A stretch of 64,000 nucleotides of DNA, from assembly GCF_032854445.1 (NCBI RefSeq), contig NC_088295.1:95039805-95103804 (forward strand). The letters are read 5' to 3'. Source of the DNA: Liolophura sinensis (taxonomy: Eukaryota > Mollusca > Polyplacophora > Chitonida > Chitonidae). Below the pieces are notes generated by a model. It made no database searches. It had not been told where the DNA came from and worked only from the letters and a program-made list of their open reading frames with translations. This document shows, one piece after another, positions 25,501 through 34,176 of this stretch. A program made the translations under genes and the position numbers. Each line of letters begins with the position of its first letter. Position 1 is the first letter of the stretch.

Positions 25501-28500
25501 CCATCTATTATCCTGTGGAGTTCTGGAGCTGACTCGTCCAATGTCTAATTGGGTTTCGCTTAGAATCCTTTCCAGAGGTTTTTTGTTGGAATATGTGGCT
25601 AGCTAAGTCCCATGGGGCAATTTATTCAATGCCTTCCTTTTCTATTCCTTTCCTGGACGTTATTTATATAGTTATTACATTGGTGTACTGTGTTCGAAGA
25701 TGTGATAACGTCAGCCAAAGGCCTGACAGTGGCAGTGAACCAGGGCTTCAACCGTCAAAGCCAGCCAGGACCCCGTTCCCCGCGGTGCCCCGTCGAGTTC
25801 TTGTTGTATTCGTCATTAATCTAGCCACGTTTTTTTCTTCTTGATCGTCCTTGAATGTTTTGTTAAGATCCATACTTCAATCTCCCAGTAGCTTTTTCCT
25901 GATCTCCCCGCAACTCTTTCCCTAATCTGCCCACAGTGTTTTCTCTAATCCTCCTTCAGTGTTTCTCTAATCTCCTAGCAGCTCTTTCTCTAGTCCCTCT
26001 GCAGGTCTTTCTTTGATCTCCCTGCAGCTTTTTCCCTAGTCTCCCTGCAGCTCTTTCCCTTACCCCCTGCAGCTTTTTAACTAATATCACCGCAGCTTTT
26101 CCCCTAATCTCCCTGTAGCTCTTCCCTAATCTCTACGCTGCTTTTACCTAATCTCCCTGCAGCTCTTTCTCTAATCTTCCGTGGCTTTTCCCCTGGTCTC
26201 CCTGCTGTTCCACTAATCTCTCTGATGCTTTTCTCCTAATCTCCATGCAGCTTTCCCCTAATCTCCCTGCAGCTTTTTCTTTAATCTCACCGCACCTTTT
26301 TCTTTAATCTCCCTGCAGTTCCTTCTCTAATCTCCCTAGTGCTTTTCACTAATCTCCCTGCTGCTTTTTCCTAATCTCTTTGCAACTTTCCATTAATTTT
26401 CCTGCAGCTTTTTCCTAATATCCCTGCAGCTTTTTCTTTAATCTCACCGCAGCTCTTTCTTTAGTCTCCCTGCAGTTCTTTCTTTGATCTCCCTGCAGCT
26501 TTTTCCCTTACCCCCTGCAGCTTTTTAACTAATATCACCGCAGCTTTTCCCCTAATCTCCCTGTAGCTCTTCCCTAATCTCTACGCTGCTTTTACCTAAT
26601 CTCCCTGCAGCTCTTTCTCTAATCTTCCGTGGCTTTTCCCCTGGTCTCCTTGCTGTTCCACTAATCTCTCTGCTGCTTTTCTCCTAATCTCCCTGCAGCT
26701 TTTTCTTTAATCTCCCTAGTGCTTTTCACTAATCTCCCTGCAGATTTTTCCTAATCTCTTTGCAACTTTCCATTAATATCCCTGCAGCTTTTCCCTAATA
26801 TCCCTGCAGTTTTTTCCTGATCTCCCTGCAGATTTTCCCTAACTTCTCTGCAGGTTTTTCCCTAACTTCCCTGCAGCTCTTTCTCTACTCTCCCCGCAGC
26901 TTTTCCCCTAATCTCCCTGAAGCTTTTTCCTTAATCTCCATGCAGCTATGTCCCTAATCTACCTCCAGCTTTTCTCTAATATCCCGGCTGCCTTTTTCCT
27001 AATCTCCACGCAGCTTTTACCCTAATCTCCCTGAAGCTTTTTCCTTACTCTCCTTATAGCTCTTTCCTTAATGCCCCCGCAGATTTTATTCTAATCTTCC
27101 CATTTCGCGTTCACCAGGGAACGGGCCTCGGATTTGTTGCCGGATTCACCTTTATCACATGGATTTCCATGGGCGCTATATTGGTACCGCCAGCATTACC
27201 CTTCCTTGGTTTTCGGGACGACGGATGTAACGGCACGAACACAAACGGCAGTCTAACCACCACTATGGCTACACTGGCCACAACAGCCTTGCCCAATCAA
27301 ATGTGCGTTTTTCGTATTCTTTATCGTATTCTATATCGCATTATGTATTACCATCTGTAATTATTACTTAGAAACAGTTCACTTTTGAAATGCTCTTCTC
27401 ATCAAAGCTAAAACTGACCTAAACAGACAGAAATCGCACCTTGAGGGTGTAGACCTACAGGAGGACGATTTTAACAACAAATCCCTTTTACATGAATACT
27501 ATTAAACCAAATTTAAAGTCCAAAAGTGCCCATATGAAGCAGGCACCTTGTCTGAGATGGGAGAAAATGCATCTTCGTGAAGTGTCTGTAGCCTTCAGAG
27601 ATAACACTTGTTCTATTAACGTTAGTAAGTGATCGTGTCGGCCATTCTTGTCTCGTACTATTTCCTCAGTAGGCATTTGTATTCATCACCAGAATAACTG
27701 TTCCGACGTTGTTTTGTTGTTTTTGAAGGTCAGGACTGGAGAAACTGTACAGCCTGTCTTATCAGCACTACACCGTGTTTGGGTCTCTCTTGACTGTTGT
27801 AGTAGCTTTGATCATCAGTGCCATATCAGGTGAGAACTTTGACACGAAACTTTAAGGAAAGAAACGTGCACATTTCTACAGAAGTAATTCAAACTTAAAA
27901 CCCTTGACGGCTTTCTGTATCCTTTCCTACGACTTGTTCTGATGATGGTAGCACTATGTGATAAACAAGCCTCCTTCTTCAGTCCACATGTATATAAAAT
28001 GCTTCGTTTTCAGGATTTGTACCCTCTGAAGACGTGGATCCAAATTTGTACTATCCTGTGATGAGCAAGCTATGTTACCGGAAAAAACTGAAGGATAAAC
28101 AGTTAATAAAGGTGAGTGAAAGTCTTGTGTGTGTCTTCTGTGATGAAATACTCCAGGCTCATACAGGTAAGCACAGGTCTTGTGTGTGTCTTCTGTGATG
28201 AATTACTCCAGGTTCATACAGGTAAGCAAGGGTCTTGTGTGGGTCTTCTGTGATGAAATACTCCAGGTTCATACAGGTAAGCACAGGTCTTGTGTGTGTC
28301 TTCTGTGATGAATTATTCCAGGTTCATACAGGTAAGCACAGGTCTTGTGTGTGTCTTCTGTGATGAAATACTCCAGGCTCATACAGGTAAGCACAGGTCT
28401 TGTGTGTGTCTTCTGTGATGAAATACTCCAGGTTCATACAGGTAAGCACAGGTCTTGTGTGTGTCTTCTGTGATGATATACCCCAGGTTCATACAGGTAA

Positions 28501-31500
28501 ACAAAGGTCCTGTGTGTGTATTCTGTGATGAATTAACCCAGGTTCATACAGGTAAGCAAAGGTCTGGTGTGTGTCTTCTGTGAATTACTGCAGGTTCATA
28601 CAGGTAAGAACAGGTCTTGTGTGTGTCTTCTGTGATGATATACCCCAGGTTCATACAGGTAAACAAAGGTCCTGTGTGTGTATTCTGTGATGAATTAACC
28701 CAGGTTCATACAGGTAAGCAAAGGTCTGGTGTGTGTCTTCTGTGAATTACTGCAGGTTCATACAGGTAAGAACAGGTCTTGTGTGTGTCTTCTGTGATGA
28801 AATATGCCAGGTTTATATAGGTTAGCACAGGTCTTGTGTATGTCTTCTGTGATGAATTACTCCAGGCTCATACCGGTAAGCAAAGGTTGTGTGTGTCTTC
28901 TGTGATGAATTACTCCAGGCTCATACAGGTAAGCAAAGGTTGTGTGTGGATCTTCTGTGATGAATTACTCCAGGCTCATACAGGTAAGCAAAGGTTGTGT
29001 GTGGATCTTCTGTGATGAATTACTCCAGGCTCATACAGGTAAGAACAGGTCTTGTGTGTGTCTTCTGTGATGAATTACTCCAGGCTCATACTGGTAAGCA
29101 AAGGTTGTGTGTGTCTTCTGTGATGAATTACTCCAGGCTCATACAGGTAAGCAAAGGTTGTGTGTGTCTTCTGTGATGAATTACTCCAGGCTCATACAGG
29201 TAAGCAAAGGTTGTGTGTGGATCTTCTGTGATGAATTACTCCAGGCTCATACCGGTAAGCAAAGGTTGGTTATGTCTTCTGTGATGAATTACTCCAGGCT
29301 CATACAGGTAAGCAAAGGTTGTGTGTGGATCTTCTGTGATGAAATACTCCAGGTTCATACAGGTAAGCAAAGGTCTTGTGTATGTCTTCTGTGATGAATT
29401 ACTCCAGGCTCATACAGGTAAGCACAGGTCTTGTGTGTGTCTTCTGTGATGAATTACCCCAGGTTCATACAGGTAAGCAAATGTTTTGTGTGTGTATTCT
29501 GTGATCTAACTAAATTAGACAAAATAGCTACATGTACAAAATTAGGCGTTGATTATTGTTACTATGACGTAATCACTTAAATCTCTACTAACAACAGGTA
29601 GGGAAATTAATTAAAGTCTCCAGATCAGAGATAACGTGTGAAGACAATAACATTCATTCTCCAGATCAGAGACGACATGTGTGAAGACAATAACATTCAT
29701 TCTCAAGATCAGAGACGACATGTGTGAAGACAATAACATTCATTCTCAAGATCAGAGACGACATGTGTGAAGACAATAACATTCGTTCTCCAGATCAGAG
29801 ACGACATGTGTGGAGACAAAAACATTCATTCTCCAGATCAGAGACGACATGTGTGAAGACAAAAACATTCATTCTCCAGATCAGAGACGACATATGAAGA
29901 CAATAACATTCATTCTCCAGATCAGAGACGACATGTGTGAAGACAATAACATTCATTCTCCAGATCAGAGACGACATGTGTGAAGACAATAACATTCATT
30001 CTCCAGATCAGAGACGACATGTGTGAAGACAAAAACATTCATTCTCCAGATCAGAGACGACATGTGTGAAGACAATAACATTCATTCTCAAGATCAGAGA
30101 CGACATATGAAGACAATAACATTCATTCTCCAGATCAGAGACGACATGTGTGAAGACAATAACATTCATTCTCCAGATCAGAGACGACATGTGTGAAGAC
30201 AATAACATTCATTCTCCAGATCAGAGACGACATGTGTGAAGACAAAAACATTCATTCTCAAGATCAGAGACGACATATGTGAAGACAATAACATTCATTC
30301 TCCAGATCAGAGACGACATGTGTGAAGACAATAACATTCATTCTCCAGATCAGAGACGACATGTGTGAAGACAATAACATTCATTCTCCAGATCAGAGAC
30401 GACATGTGTGAAGACAATAACATTCATTCTCCAGATCAGAGACGACATGTGTGAAGACAATAACATTCATTCTCAAGATCAGAGACGACATGTGTGAAGA
30501 CAATAACATTCATTCTCAAGATCAGAGACGACATGTGTGAAGACAATAACATTCATTCTCCAGATCAGAGACGACATGTGTGAAGACAATAACATTCATT
30601 CTCAAGATCAGAGACAACATATGTGTCAAGACAATAACATTCATTCTCCAGATCAGAGACGACATGTGTGAAGACAATAACATTCATTCTCCAGATCAGA
30701 GACGACATGTGTGAAGACAATAACATTCATTCTCCAGATCAGAGACGACATGTGTGAAGACAATAACATTCATTCTCCAGATCAGAGACGACATGTGTGA
30801 AGACAATAACATTCATTCTCCAGATCAGAGACGACATATGAAGACAATAACATTCATTCTCCAGATCAGAGACGACATGTGTGAAGACAATAACATTCAT
30901 TCTCCAGATCAGAGACGACATGTGTGAAGACAATAACATTCATTCTCCAGATCAGAGACGACATGTGTGAAGACAATAACATTCATTCTCCAGATCAGAG
31001 ACGACATGTGTGAAGACAATAACATTCATTCTCCAGATCAGAGACGACATATGAAGACAATAACATTCATTCTCCAGATCAGAGACGACATGTGTGAAGA
31101 CAATAACATTCATTCTCAAGATCAGAGACGACATGTGTGGAGACAATAACATTCATTCTCCAGATCAGAGACGACATGTGTGAAGACAATAACATTCATT
31201 CTCCAGATCAGAGACAACATGTGTGAAGACAATAACATTCATTCTCCAGATCAGAGACGACATGTGTGAAGACAATAACATTCATTCTCAAGATCAGAGA
31301 CGACATATGTGTCAAGACAATAACATTCATTCTCCAGATCAGAGACGACATGTGTGAAGACAAAAACATTCATTCTCAAGATCAGAGACGACATGTGTGA
31401 AGACAATAACATTCATTCTCCAGATCAGAGACGACATATGAAGACAATAACATTCATTCTCAAGATCAGAGACGACATGTGTGAAGACAAAAACATTCAT

Positions 31501-32669
31501 TCTCAAGATCAGAGACGACATGTGTGAAGACAATAACATTCATTCTCCAGATCAGAGACGACATGTGTGAAGACAATAACATTCATTCTCCAGATCAGAG
31601 ACGACATGTGTGAAGACAAAAACATTCATTCTCCAGATCAGAGACGACATGTGTGAAGACAATAACATTCATTCTCAAGATCAGAGACGACATATGAAGA
31701 CAATAACATTCATTCTCCAGATCAGAGACGACATGTGTGAAGACAATAACATTCATTCTCCAGATCAGAGACGACATATAAAGACAATAACATTCATTCT
31801 CCAGATCAGAGACGACATGTGTGAAGACAATAACATTCATTCTCCAGATCAGAGACGACATGTGTGAAGACAATAACATTCATTCTCCAGATCAGAGACG
31901 ACATATGAAGACAATAACATTCATTCTCCAGATCAGAGACGACATGTGTGAAGACAATAACATTCATTCTCCAGATCAGAGACGACATGTGTGAAGACAA
32001 TAACATTCATTCTCCAGATCAGAGACGACATATGAAGACAATAACATTCATTCTCCAGATCAGAGACGACATGTGTGAAGACAATAACATTCATTCTCAA
32101 GATCAGAGACGACATATGTGTCAAGACAATAACATTCATTCTCCAGATCAGAGACGACATGTGTGAAGACAATAACATTCATTCTCCAGATCAGAGACGA
32201 CATGTGTGAAGACAATAACATTCATTCTCCAGATTAGAGACGACATATGAAGACAATAACATTCATTCTCAAGATCAGAGATGACATGTGTGAAGACAAT
32301 AACCTTCATTCCTTTGTCCTCCTCTATGGACTCTCTAGAAATTTCTTTCTGAAATGGTCTTTTGGAATGGGTGTGTGAGCAAACAAATGTTCTGGAAATT
32401 CGTGTTGTAACAGATCTGACTAGTGGTTACATTTCTACCTAAGACCTTTAATGTGGAAAATGCAAACAAACAGCAATGTCCAGAACTTATTTTTGTTTAA
32501 ACACTTGTCTAATTCAGTGCTTTTGTCTATACAGAACAGAGAGGTAGAACTTACAGAAATTGCACAAATAACACCACTGCAGTCTTCAGAAGGACATGAG
32601 AATTCTACAGGCCTATATAAGAAGACAACTTCAGAGTTCAGTAGGGCAAACAACACAGCTTTAGGTTAG
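4207..32669 (+). CDS. SLC5A8-like: Sodium-coupled solute transporter, SLC5 family (SLC5A8/A12-like), 14 exons
   Basis: Coding exons: 4207-4554, 6086-6151, 8727-8778, 10873-10940, 11566-11720, 16029-16169, 16635-16764, 19448-19536, 22685-22812, 24424-24581, 27118-27302, 27729-27829, 28014-28111, 32535-32669. They sum to 1854 nt, giving 617 residues plus a TAG stop; all GT-AG phases join without frameshift. The family couples Na+ entry to uptake of solutes such as monocarboxylates, iodide or vitamins across the plasma membrane, using the LeuT fold. Colinear family landmarks include FLVGGRKL after TM1, YFELRFNK, YTPALAL, GGMRAVVWSDVFQ, YYHDCDPL, SSGLNSLAAV, VSGPTGGV and the EKLYSLSYQHY segment before the last helix. 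Length matches the usual ~610-640 residues. Sequons NGT and NGS lie in the loop before the last helix (exon 11), where vertebrate SLC5A8 is also glycosylated. The tail ends NTALG, without the class I PDZ motif of human SLC5A8. Substrate cannot be inferred. Introns are filled with minisatellites, several carrying copies of its splice sites. Confidence 0.93.
4815..5995. repeat. 53-54-bp minisatellite in transporter intron 1
   Basis: About 22 copies of a unit with core CTACCAGACTTAGCAGACTG followed by CACGTAGCGTGCCAGAG. Copies are well homogenised. The array fills most of intron 1 (4555-6085). I see no clear copy of an exon junction in this unit. Confidence 0.93.
6086..6151 (+). CDS. SLC5-like transporter exon 2 (residues 117-138)
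   Basis: Encodes YFELRFNKPVRM and the start of TM4. Flanked by ttgctttcag and the donor gtaagt. The alternative donor three bases earlier (gtggta) is weaker and would remove one residue relative to family members. Phase 0 at both ends. Confidence 0.92.
6152..6834. other. Unique part of transporter intron 2
   Basis: No repeat array and no exon recognised. A short frame on the minus strand at 6398-6604 has no family resemblance and is ignored. Confidence 0.5.
6835..7975. repeat. ~36-bp minisatellite in transporter intron 2
   Basis: About 30 copies of a 36-37-bp unit with core CAGCTTAACCAGAGTA followed by GGGTACTGTT. Copies are noticeably more diverged from each other than in other arrays, with many small indels, suggesting greater age. 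Confidence 0.9.
7976..8545. repeat. ~60-bp minisatellite in transporter intron 2
   Basis: About nine copies of a unit with core CATTACATACTCCTGTGG followed by CATTTAGGAGACGACAG. It directly abuts the preceding 36-bp array, which is unrelated in sequence. Confidence 0.9.
8727..8778 (+). CDS. SLC5-like transporter exon 3 (residues 139-155)
   Basis: A 52-nt exon encoding LSYLAMVLYTPALALSQ, matching the family's TM4 end with conserved APALAL-type motif. Acceptor tatgtccacag, donor gtaagt, ending phase 1 (CAA G). Exons 2+3 together have exactly the SLC5A8 length here. Confidence 0.92.
9130..10872 (+). repeat. 86/87-bp array built from the exon-4 acceptor junction
   Basis: About 21 copies in two subfamilies: an 87-bp type (9130-10050, ~11 copies) and an 86-bp type (10070-10872, ~10 copies). 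Each unit carries a polypyrimidine tract, an AG (CTCTATTTCAG or CTCTGTTGCAG) and then ~34 nt matching the start of exon 4. The last unit is the real exon-4 acceptor. The 86-bp type is near-identical to the true exon start; the distal 87-bp type has diverged. Confidence 0.93.
10873..10940 (+). CDS. SLC5-like transporter exon 4 (residues 156-178)
   Basis: Encodes VSGLPIWLSIVIGGSVCVIY plus TSI, matching the TM5 start of SLC5 proteins. The exon starts at the last of ~21 repeated acceptors. It is chosen because only this copy continues into VIGGSVCVIY and has a donor (gtacgt); upstream copies diverge after VI and meet a stop. Confidence 0.92.
10941..11565. other. Transporter intron 4, no array
   Basis: A 625-bp intron of unique AT-rich sequence. 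It is one of the few sizeable transporter introns without a minisatellite. Confidence 0.7.
11566..11720 (+). CDS. SLC5-like transporter exon 5 (residues 179-230)
   Basis: Encodes GGMRAVVWSDVFQSAVMFLG and the following loop ending MPYFE, matching the conserved GGLKAVIWTDVFQ signature of SLC5. Acceptor tatccacag, donor gtaagt, ending phase 2. Confidence 0.94.
11815..16028 (+). repeat. 58-bp array built from the exon-6 acceptor junction
   Basis: Roughly 70 copies of a 58-bp unit. Each has acceptor-like CTCGTCTGACCCCAG followed by GCTCAGTTTGATAC, resembling the real exon-6 junction (CTCGTCTGGCATCAG then GTTCAGTTTGGATCC). Copies from 11.8 to 14.4 kb are near-identical. From 14.4 to 16.0 kb they diverge progressively toward the exon, many reading ggTTCAGTTTGAT. 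The array touches exon 6. Confidence 0.94.
16029..16169 (+). CDS. SLC5-like transporter exon 6 (residues 230-277)
   Basis: Encodes FSLDPFIRHTFWTLTFG through IQRFLSVGKLRDAQK, matching the family's RHTFWT and QVQRY segments. Exon 5 GA plus exon 6 G restores the Glu codon. Donor gtaaga, phase 2. The start is the terminal member of the 58-bp array. Confidence 0.93.
16325..16560. repeat. ~27-bp minisatellite in transporter intron 6
   Basis: About nine diverged copies of a ~27-bp unit (core GGTTAGAGGAAACCG then CAGTTTCAT). Confidence 0.8.
16635..16764 (+). CDS. SLC5-like transporter exon 7 (residues 277-320)
   Basis: Encodes SAWITKFIYILYTTIQCYSG and YYHDCDPLLDGRIDVRDQ, matching the conserved YHDCDP loop. 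Acceptor tgtttccgcag is present only here. The last 110 nt and the donor gtaagt are reiterated ~20 times downstream. Phase 0 at the 3' end. Confidence 0.93.
16655..19170 (+). repeat. ~120-bp array of partial exon 7 copies with donor site
   Basis: About 20-22 tandem units of ~119-120 bp. The unit is the 3' 110 nt of exon 7 plus the first ~9 nt of its intron (gtaagtggc); the next copy begins immediately. Later copies replace the donor with sequence ending AACAAAGTGGC, and a few carry internal deletions (near 17370 and 18630). Only the first copy has an acceptor, so the rest are exon-like fragments inside intron 7. Confidence 0.95.
19448..19536 (+). CDS. SLC5-like transporter exon 8 (residues 321-350)
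   Basis: Encodes IFSLHVMDILHHLPGIPGLF then LSCLLSAALS. It matches the family's VLDILQDYPGLPGLFVA...SGTLS helix. Acceptor tgtatttcag, donor gtgagc, ending phase 2. Confidence 0.9.
19595..19835 (+). mobile_element. tRNA-derived SINE, full-length copy (intron 8)
   Basis: Begins with a tRNA-like head: A-box-like TGGCTCAATTGGTTAG and a B-box-like GAGTTCAAGTTCA about 65 bp later. A conserved body follows, then the tail TTGAGTACGACGTAAAACACC and AATCAAATAAATAA. It matches the copies at 34.5 and 48.5 kb. It lies in the same orientation as the host gene. Confidence 0.88.
20045..20129 (+). mobile_element. 3' fragment of the same SINE
   Basis: Only the 3' part is present: TTCCTCCCAGCATAATGCTG, then TATTCTTGAGTACGGCGTAA and an AAATAAATAA end. 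5' truncation is typical of LINE-mobilised SINEs. Sense orientation with the gene. Confidence 0.85.
20230..22600. repeat. 35-bp minisatellite with higher-order periodicity, intron 8
   Basis: About 67 copies of a 35-bp unit with core ATTATCAATAATCATACA and GTAGGGTACTGAGAGG. Variant markers (ACTAAAAGG followed by GTAAGGTACTGAGAGGCTT) recur at about 20391, 20632 and 20842, showing higher-order units of 6-7 monomers (~210-245 bp). Confidence 0.94.
22685..22812 (+). CDS. SLC5-like transporter exon 9 (residues 350-393)
   Basis: Encodes TISSGLNSLAAVLLKDIIQP through MPPGLSIRTSIVA, matching the family's STVSSSINALAAVTVEDLI signature. Acceptor tactttgcag, donor gtaagc, ending phase 1. Its donor region is the seed of the following 84-bp array. 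Confidence 0.94.
22790..23880 (+). repeat. 84-bp array built from the exon-9 donor junction
   Basis: About 12.7 units of exactly 84 bp. Each contains ATCGTCGTCGCAG or ATCGTCGTCAAAG followed by gtaagcggttcag, copying the real exon-9 end ATCGTCGCAG|gtaagcgg. Thirteen donor sequences are present including the true one. Because 84 is a multiple of three, long open frames exist on both strands; these are not genes. Confidence 0.95.
23960..24423 (+). repeat. 24-bp array merging into the exon-10 acceptor
   Basis: About 18 copies of a ~24-bp pyrimidine-rich unit with core CATTGCCATCTGTCTACACC. The final degenerate units become the real acceptor of exon 10 (CTTGCCTTCTTCTATCTCACAG when read through), so the polypyrimidine tract itself appears to be the repeat unit. 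Confidence 0.85.
24424..24581 (+). CDS. SLC5-like transporter exon 10 (residues 393-445)
   Basis: Encodes VCMGILAIGGAILVQHASQM through MVSGPTGGVLILAVFFPCAS, matching the family's CIGMA...VGGPLMGLFALGILVPFAN region. Phase 1 start joins G|CC to give Ala; donor gtatgt, phase 0. Confidence 0.93.
24785..25540. repeat. 33-bp minisatellite in transporter intron 10
   Basis: About 23 copies of a 33-bp unit with core GACCAGTCTATTATCCTGTG then GGGTTCCTGA. It is open in several frames on both strands because 33 is a multiple of three; I do not annotate a gene. Confidence 0.93.
25875..27110 (+). repeat. ~23-bp array of branchpoint/polypyrimidine/CAG units, intron 10
   Basis: Roughly 50 imperfect units of 22-26 bp of the form CTAATCTCCCTGCAG followed by CTTTTTCC. 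Each resembles a complete 3' splice site on the + strand: CTAAT branch-like motif, pyrimidine tract and CAG. The edge runs into the true exon-11 acceptor (…CTAATCTTCCC…TTCACCAG). A segment at 26.0-26.25 kb recurs at 26.5-26.7 kb. Confidence 0.92.
27118..27302 (+). CDS. SLC5-like transporter exon 11 (residues 446-507)
   Basis: Encodes GTGLGFVAGFTFITWISMGA, then an extracellular loop with CNGTNTNGS (two N-glycosylation sequons) and a Thr-rich stretch. It matches [21 protein letters not shown] of SLC5A8. Donor gtgcgt, phase 2. Confidence 0.92.
27729..27829 (+). CDS. SLC5-like transporter exon 12 (residues 507-541)
   Basis: AT|G TCA joins to give Met-Ser, then GLEKLYSLSYQHYTVFGSLL and VALIISAIS: the family's WYSLSYLYF motif and the final TM helix. 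Acceptor tgtttttgaag, donor gtgaga, phase 1. Confidence 0.92.
28014..28111 (+). CDS. SLC5-like transporter exon 13 (residues 541-573)
   Basis: Encodes GFVPSEDVDPNLYYPVMSKL, then a basic CYRKKLKDKQLIK cytosolic segment, equivalent to the LDPRYI region after the last helix. Donor gtgagt, phase 0. The sequence just past the donor is the start of a 52-bp array. Confidence 0.9.
28112..29500 (+). repeat. 52-54-bp array of exon-13 donor-like units, intron 13
   Basis: About 26 units. The true intron begins gtgagtgaaagtcttgtg; each repeat reads CATACAG|gtaagcacag with gtcttgtgtgtgtcttctg. The junction context CAG|gtaagc thus recurs in nearly every copy, improved over the real AAG|gtgagt. A few copies have lost it (gtaaac, gttagc). 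Confidence 0.94.
29620..32315. repeat. 43-bp minisatellite in transporter intron 13
   Basis: About 63 copies of a 43-bp unit with core AACATTCATTCTCCAGATCA, with a 37-38-bp variant lacking part of CATGTGTG. Very homogeneous. Short variants recur at irregular multiples of the unit, giving partial higher-order structure. It directly follows the 52-bp array. Confidence 0.94.
32535..32669 (+). CDS. SLC5-like transporter exon 14, C-terminus (residues 574-617)
   Basis: Encodes a hydrophilic tail NREVELTEIAQITPLQ ending RANNTALG and TAG. Acceptor tgtctatacag. The tail is poorly conserved in the family, so assignment rests on the in-frame phase 0 join and plausible length. Confidence 0.8.
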   Translation, partial: NREVELTEIAQITPLQSSEGHENSTGLYKKTTSEFSRANNTALG

Positions 32670-32924
32670 AGTCTGCAGGTATCCATGGAAACAGCATGAC
32701 CCAGTCCAAAGTCTTCATCAGAATGCAGATCCAGGATGTACATTGATTATGCTCAGTCATGTTGGTTCATAATCAAATTACATTTTTTAAAGGGACCTGT
32801 TGCTTTGTTGTAAGCGAAGAGGTCGTGTTTTAAACTTTGATACCTATAAAATGGGTCGCTGCAAAGTAACCAAAGTACAAGTGACTACATGTACATTTGT
32901 CTGTGCCCTCTAAGCACAGTGCAA

Positions 32925-33345
32925 GTATCTGTCAGTATGTATCTGTACCAAGTAATCACAGTACTAGTCGCAGTATTTGTCTGTACCAAGTAATCGCAGT
33001 ACTAGTCGCAGTATTTTGTCTGTACCAAGTAATCGCAGTACTAGTCGCAGTATTTGTCTGTACCAAGTAATCGCAGTACTAGTTGCAGTATTTGTCTGTA
33101 CCAAGTAATCACAGTACTAGTCGCAGTATTTGTCTGTACCAAGTAATCGCAGTACTAGTCGCAGTATTTGTCTGTACCAAGTAATCGCAGTACTAGTCGC
33201 AGCATTTGTCTGTACCAAGTAATCGCAGTACTAGTTGCAGTATTTGTCTGTACCAAGTAATCACAGTACTAGTTGCAGTATTTGTCTTTACCAAGTAATC
33301 ACAGTACTAGTCGCAGTATTTGTCTGTACCTTGTAACCACAATCC
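32925..33345. repeat. 38-bp minisatellite in the presumed 3' UTR of the transporter
   Basis: About ten copies of a 38-bp unit with core CAGTACTAGTCGCAGTA then TTTGTCTGTACCAAGTAATC. It lies between the stop codon and the candidate polyadenylation signal at 33446, so it may be transcribed in the mRNA. Confidence 0.88.
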
Positions 33346-33445
33346 TTTGCCTTTATCAAGCAACCACATTAAAAGTACTTAGCAATATTTTTCTGTATCC
33401 TGTAACCACATCTATTATTATCCACAGCGTCACACAGGAGCAGCC

Positions 33446-33451
33446 AATAAA
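33446..33451 (+). terminator. Candidate polyadenylation signal AATAAA of the transporter gene
   Basis: First canonical AATAAA found downstream of the stop codon at 32669; an ATTAAA variant lies near 33367. It implies a 3' UTR of about 0.8 kb. Confidence 0.5.
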
Positions 33452-33479
33452 ACAAACGACTTTTACCTCAGAGGTTACC

Positions 33480-33485
33480 TTTATT
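33480..33485 (-). terminator. IFT57: Candidate polyadenylation signal of IFT57
   Basis: TTTATT on the + strand reads AATAAA on the minus strand. It is the first canonical signal found downstream of the IFT57 stop codon. It lies only ~30 bp from the opposing transporter signal. Confidence 0.5.
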
Positions 33486-34006
33486 TCATGCTGGCAACAT
33501 TTATGGACGGAACAGGTCTTGTCACTGTGTCACTGCATGGACAAATTTAAAACAATTCTCTGTGTACATCTATTAAGTCTAACAGGATACTTGTTATACA
33601 AAACTTCTTTTCTTCTGAGCAAAGACTGTCTCTTGTCTGTGTGATGAGTAAACCATACTATACACAAATATTGTAAATAACCATCAAACACACAAAAGCG
33701 TGTTACACTGTATCCTTCACAATACCTACATCACTTCTGTTTGCATCCTGTGTTTGTATTGGTAAACGTAGGACACACCTGTAACAACACAGCCTGGACG
33801 GCTGGTCGTCTGACCATCACAGAATTCACAGTCTTCTGTTAAACTGTAAGAAGGAAGTGAAGACAGTTATGCAGGTCCAAGCTGGACAGCCGAGTCTGAA
33901 CTGGCAGGTGAGTGAGTCACACCTAGATGTCTGTCAACCACACGCACAGACAGGCTGCAGGTGAGTGAGTCACAGGATGGAATGTACAAGGAGTACGTAA
34001 GATAGC

Positions 34007-34176
34007 CTAATAGGAGAACTGCTGCCCAGTGTTGGCGTGCACCTGCTTGGTCTGGCTGTGTTTGTCCTTGAGTTTGGCCTGAAGAAGGACGTGTTCCACC
34101 ACCCCAATCCTGATGTCCATCTGAGTGTTGTCCTTCTTCAGCTGCTGTATAGCCTGTTTGATTCTCACCAGGGGAG
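34007..34176 (-). CDS. IFT57: IFT57 exon 10, C-terminus (residues 358-413)
   Basis: Encodes PLVRIKQAIQQLKKDNTQ, MDIRIGVVEHVLLQAKLKDK and the end TGQQFSY plus TAG. Acceptor gtgtgttgcag. The phase 1 junction G|CT gives Ala, as in the conserved DGAPLV. Confidence 0.95.

Noticed and set aside
11815..32315. CRISPR-like regularly repeated DNA
   Set aside because: Repeats are contiguous without unique spacers, genes have introns, and there are no cas genes; these are eukaryotic minisatellites.
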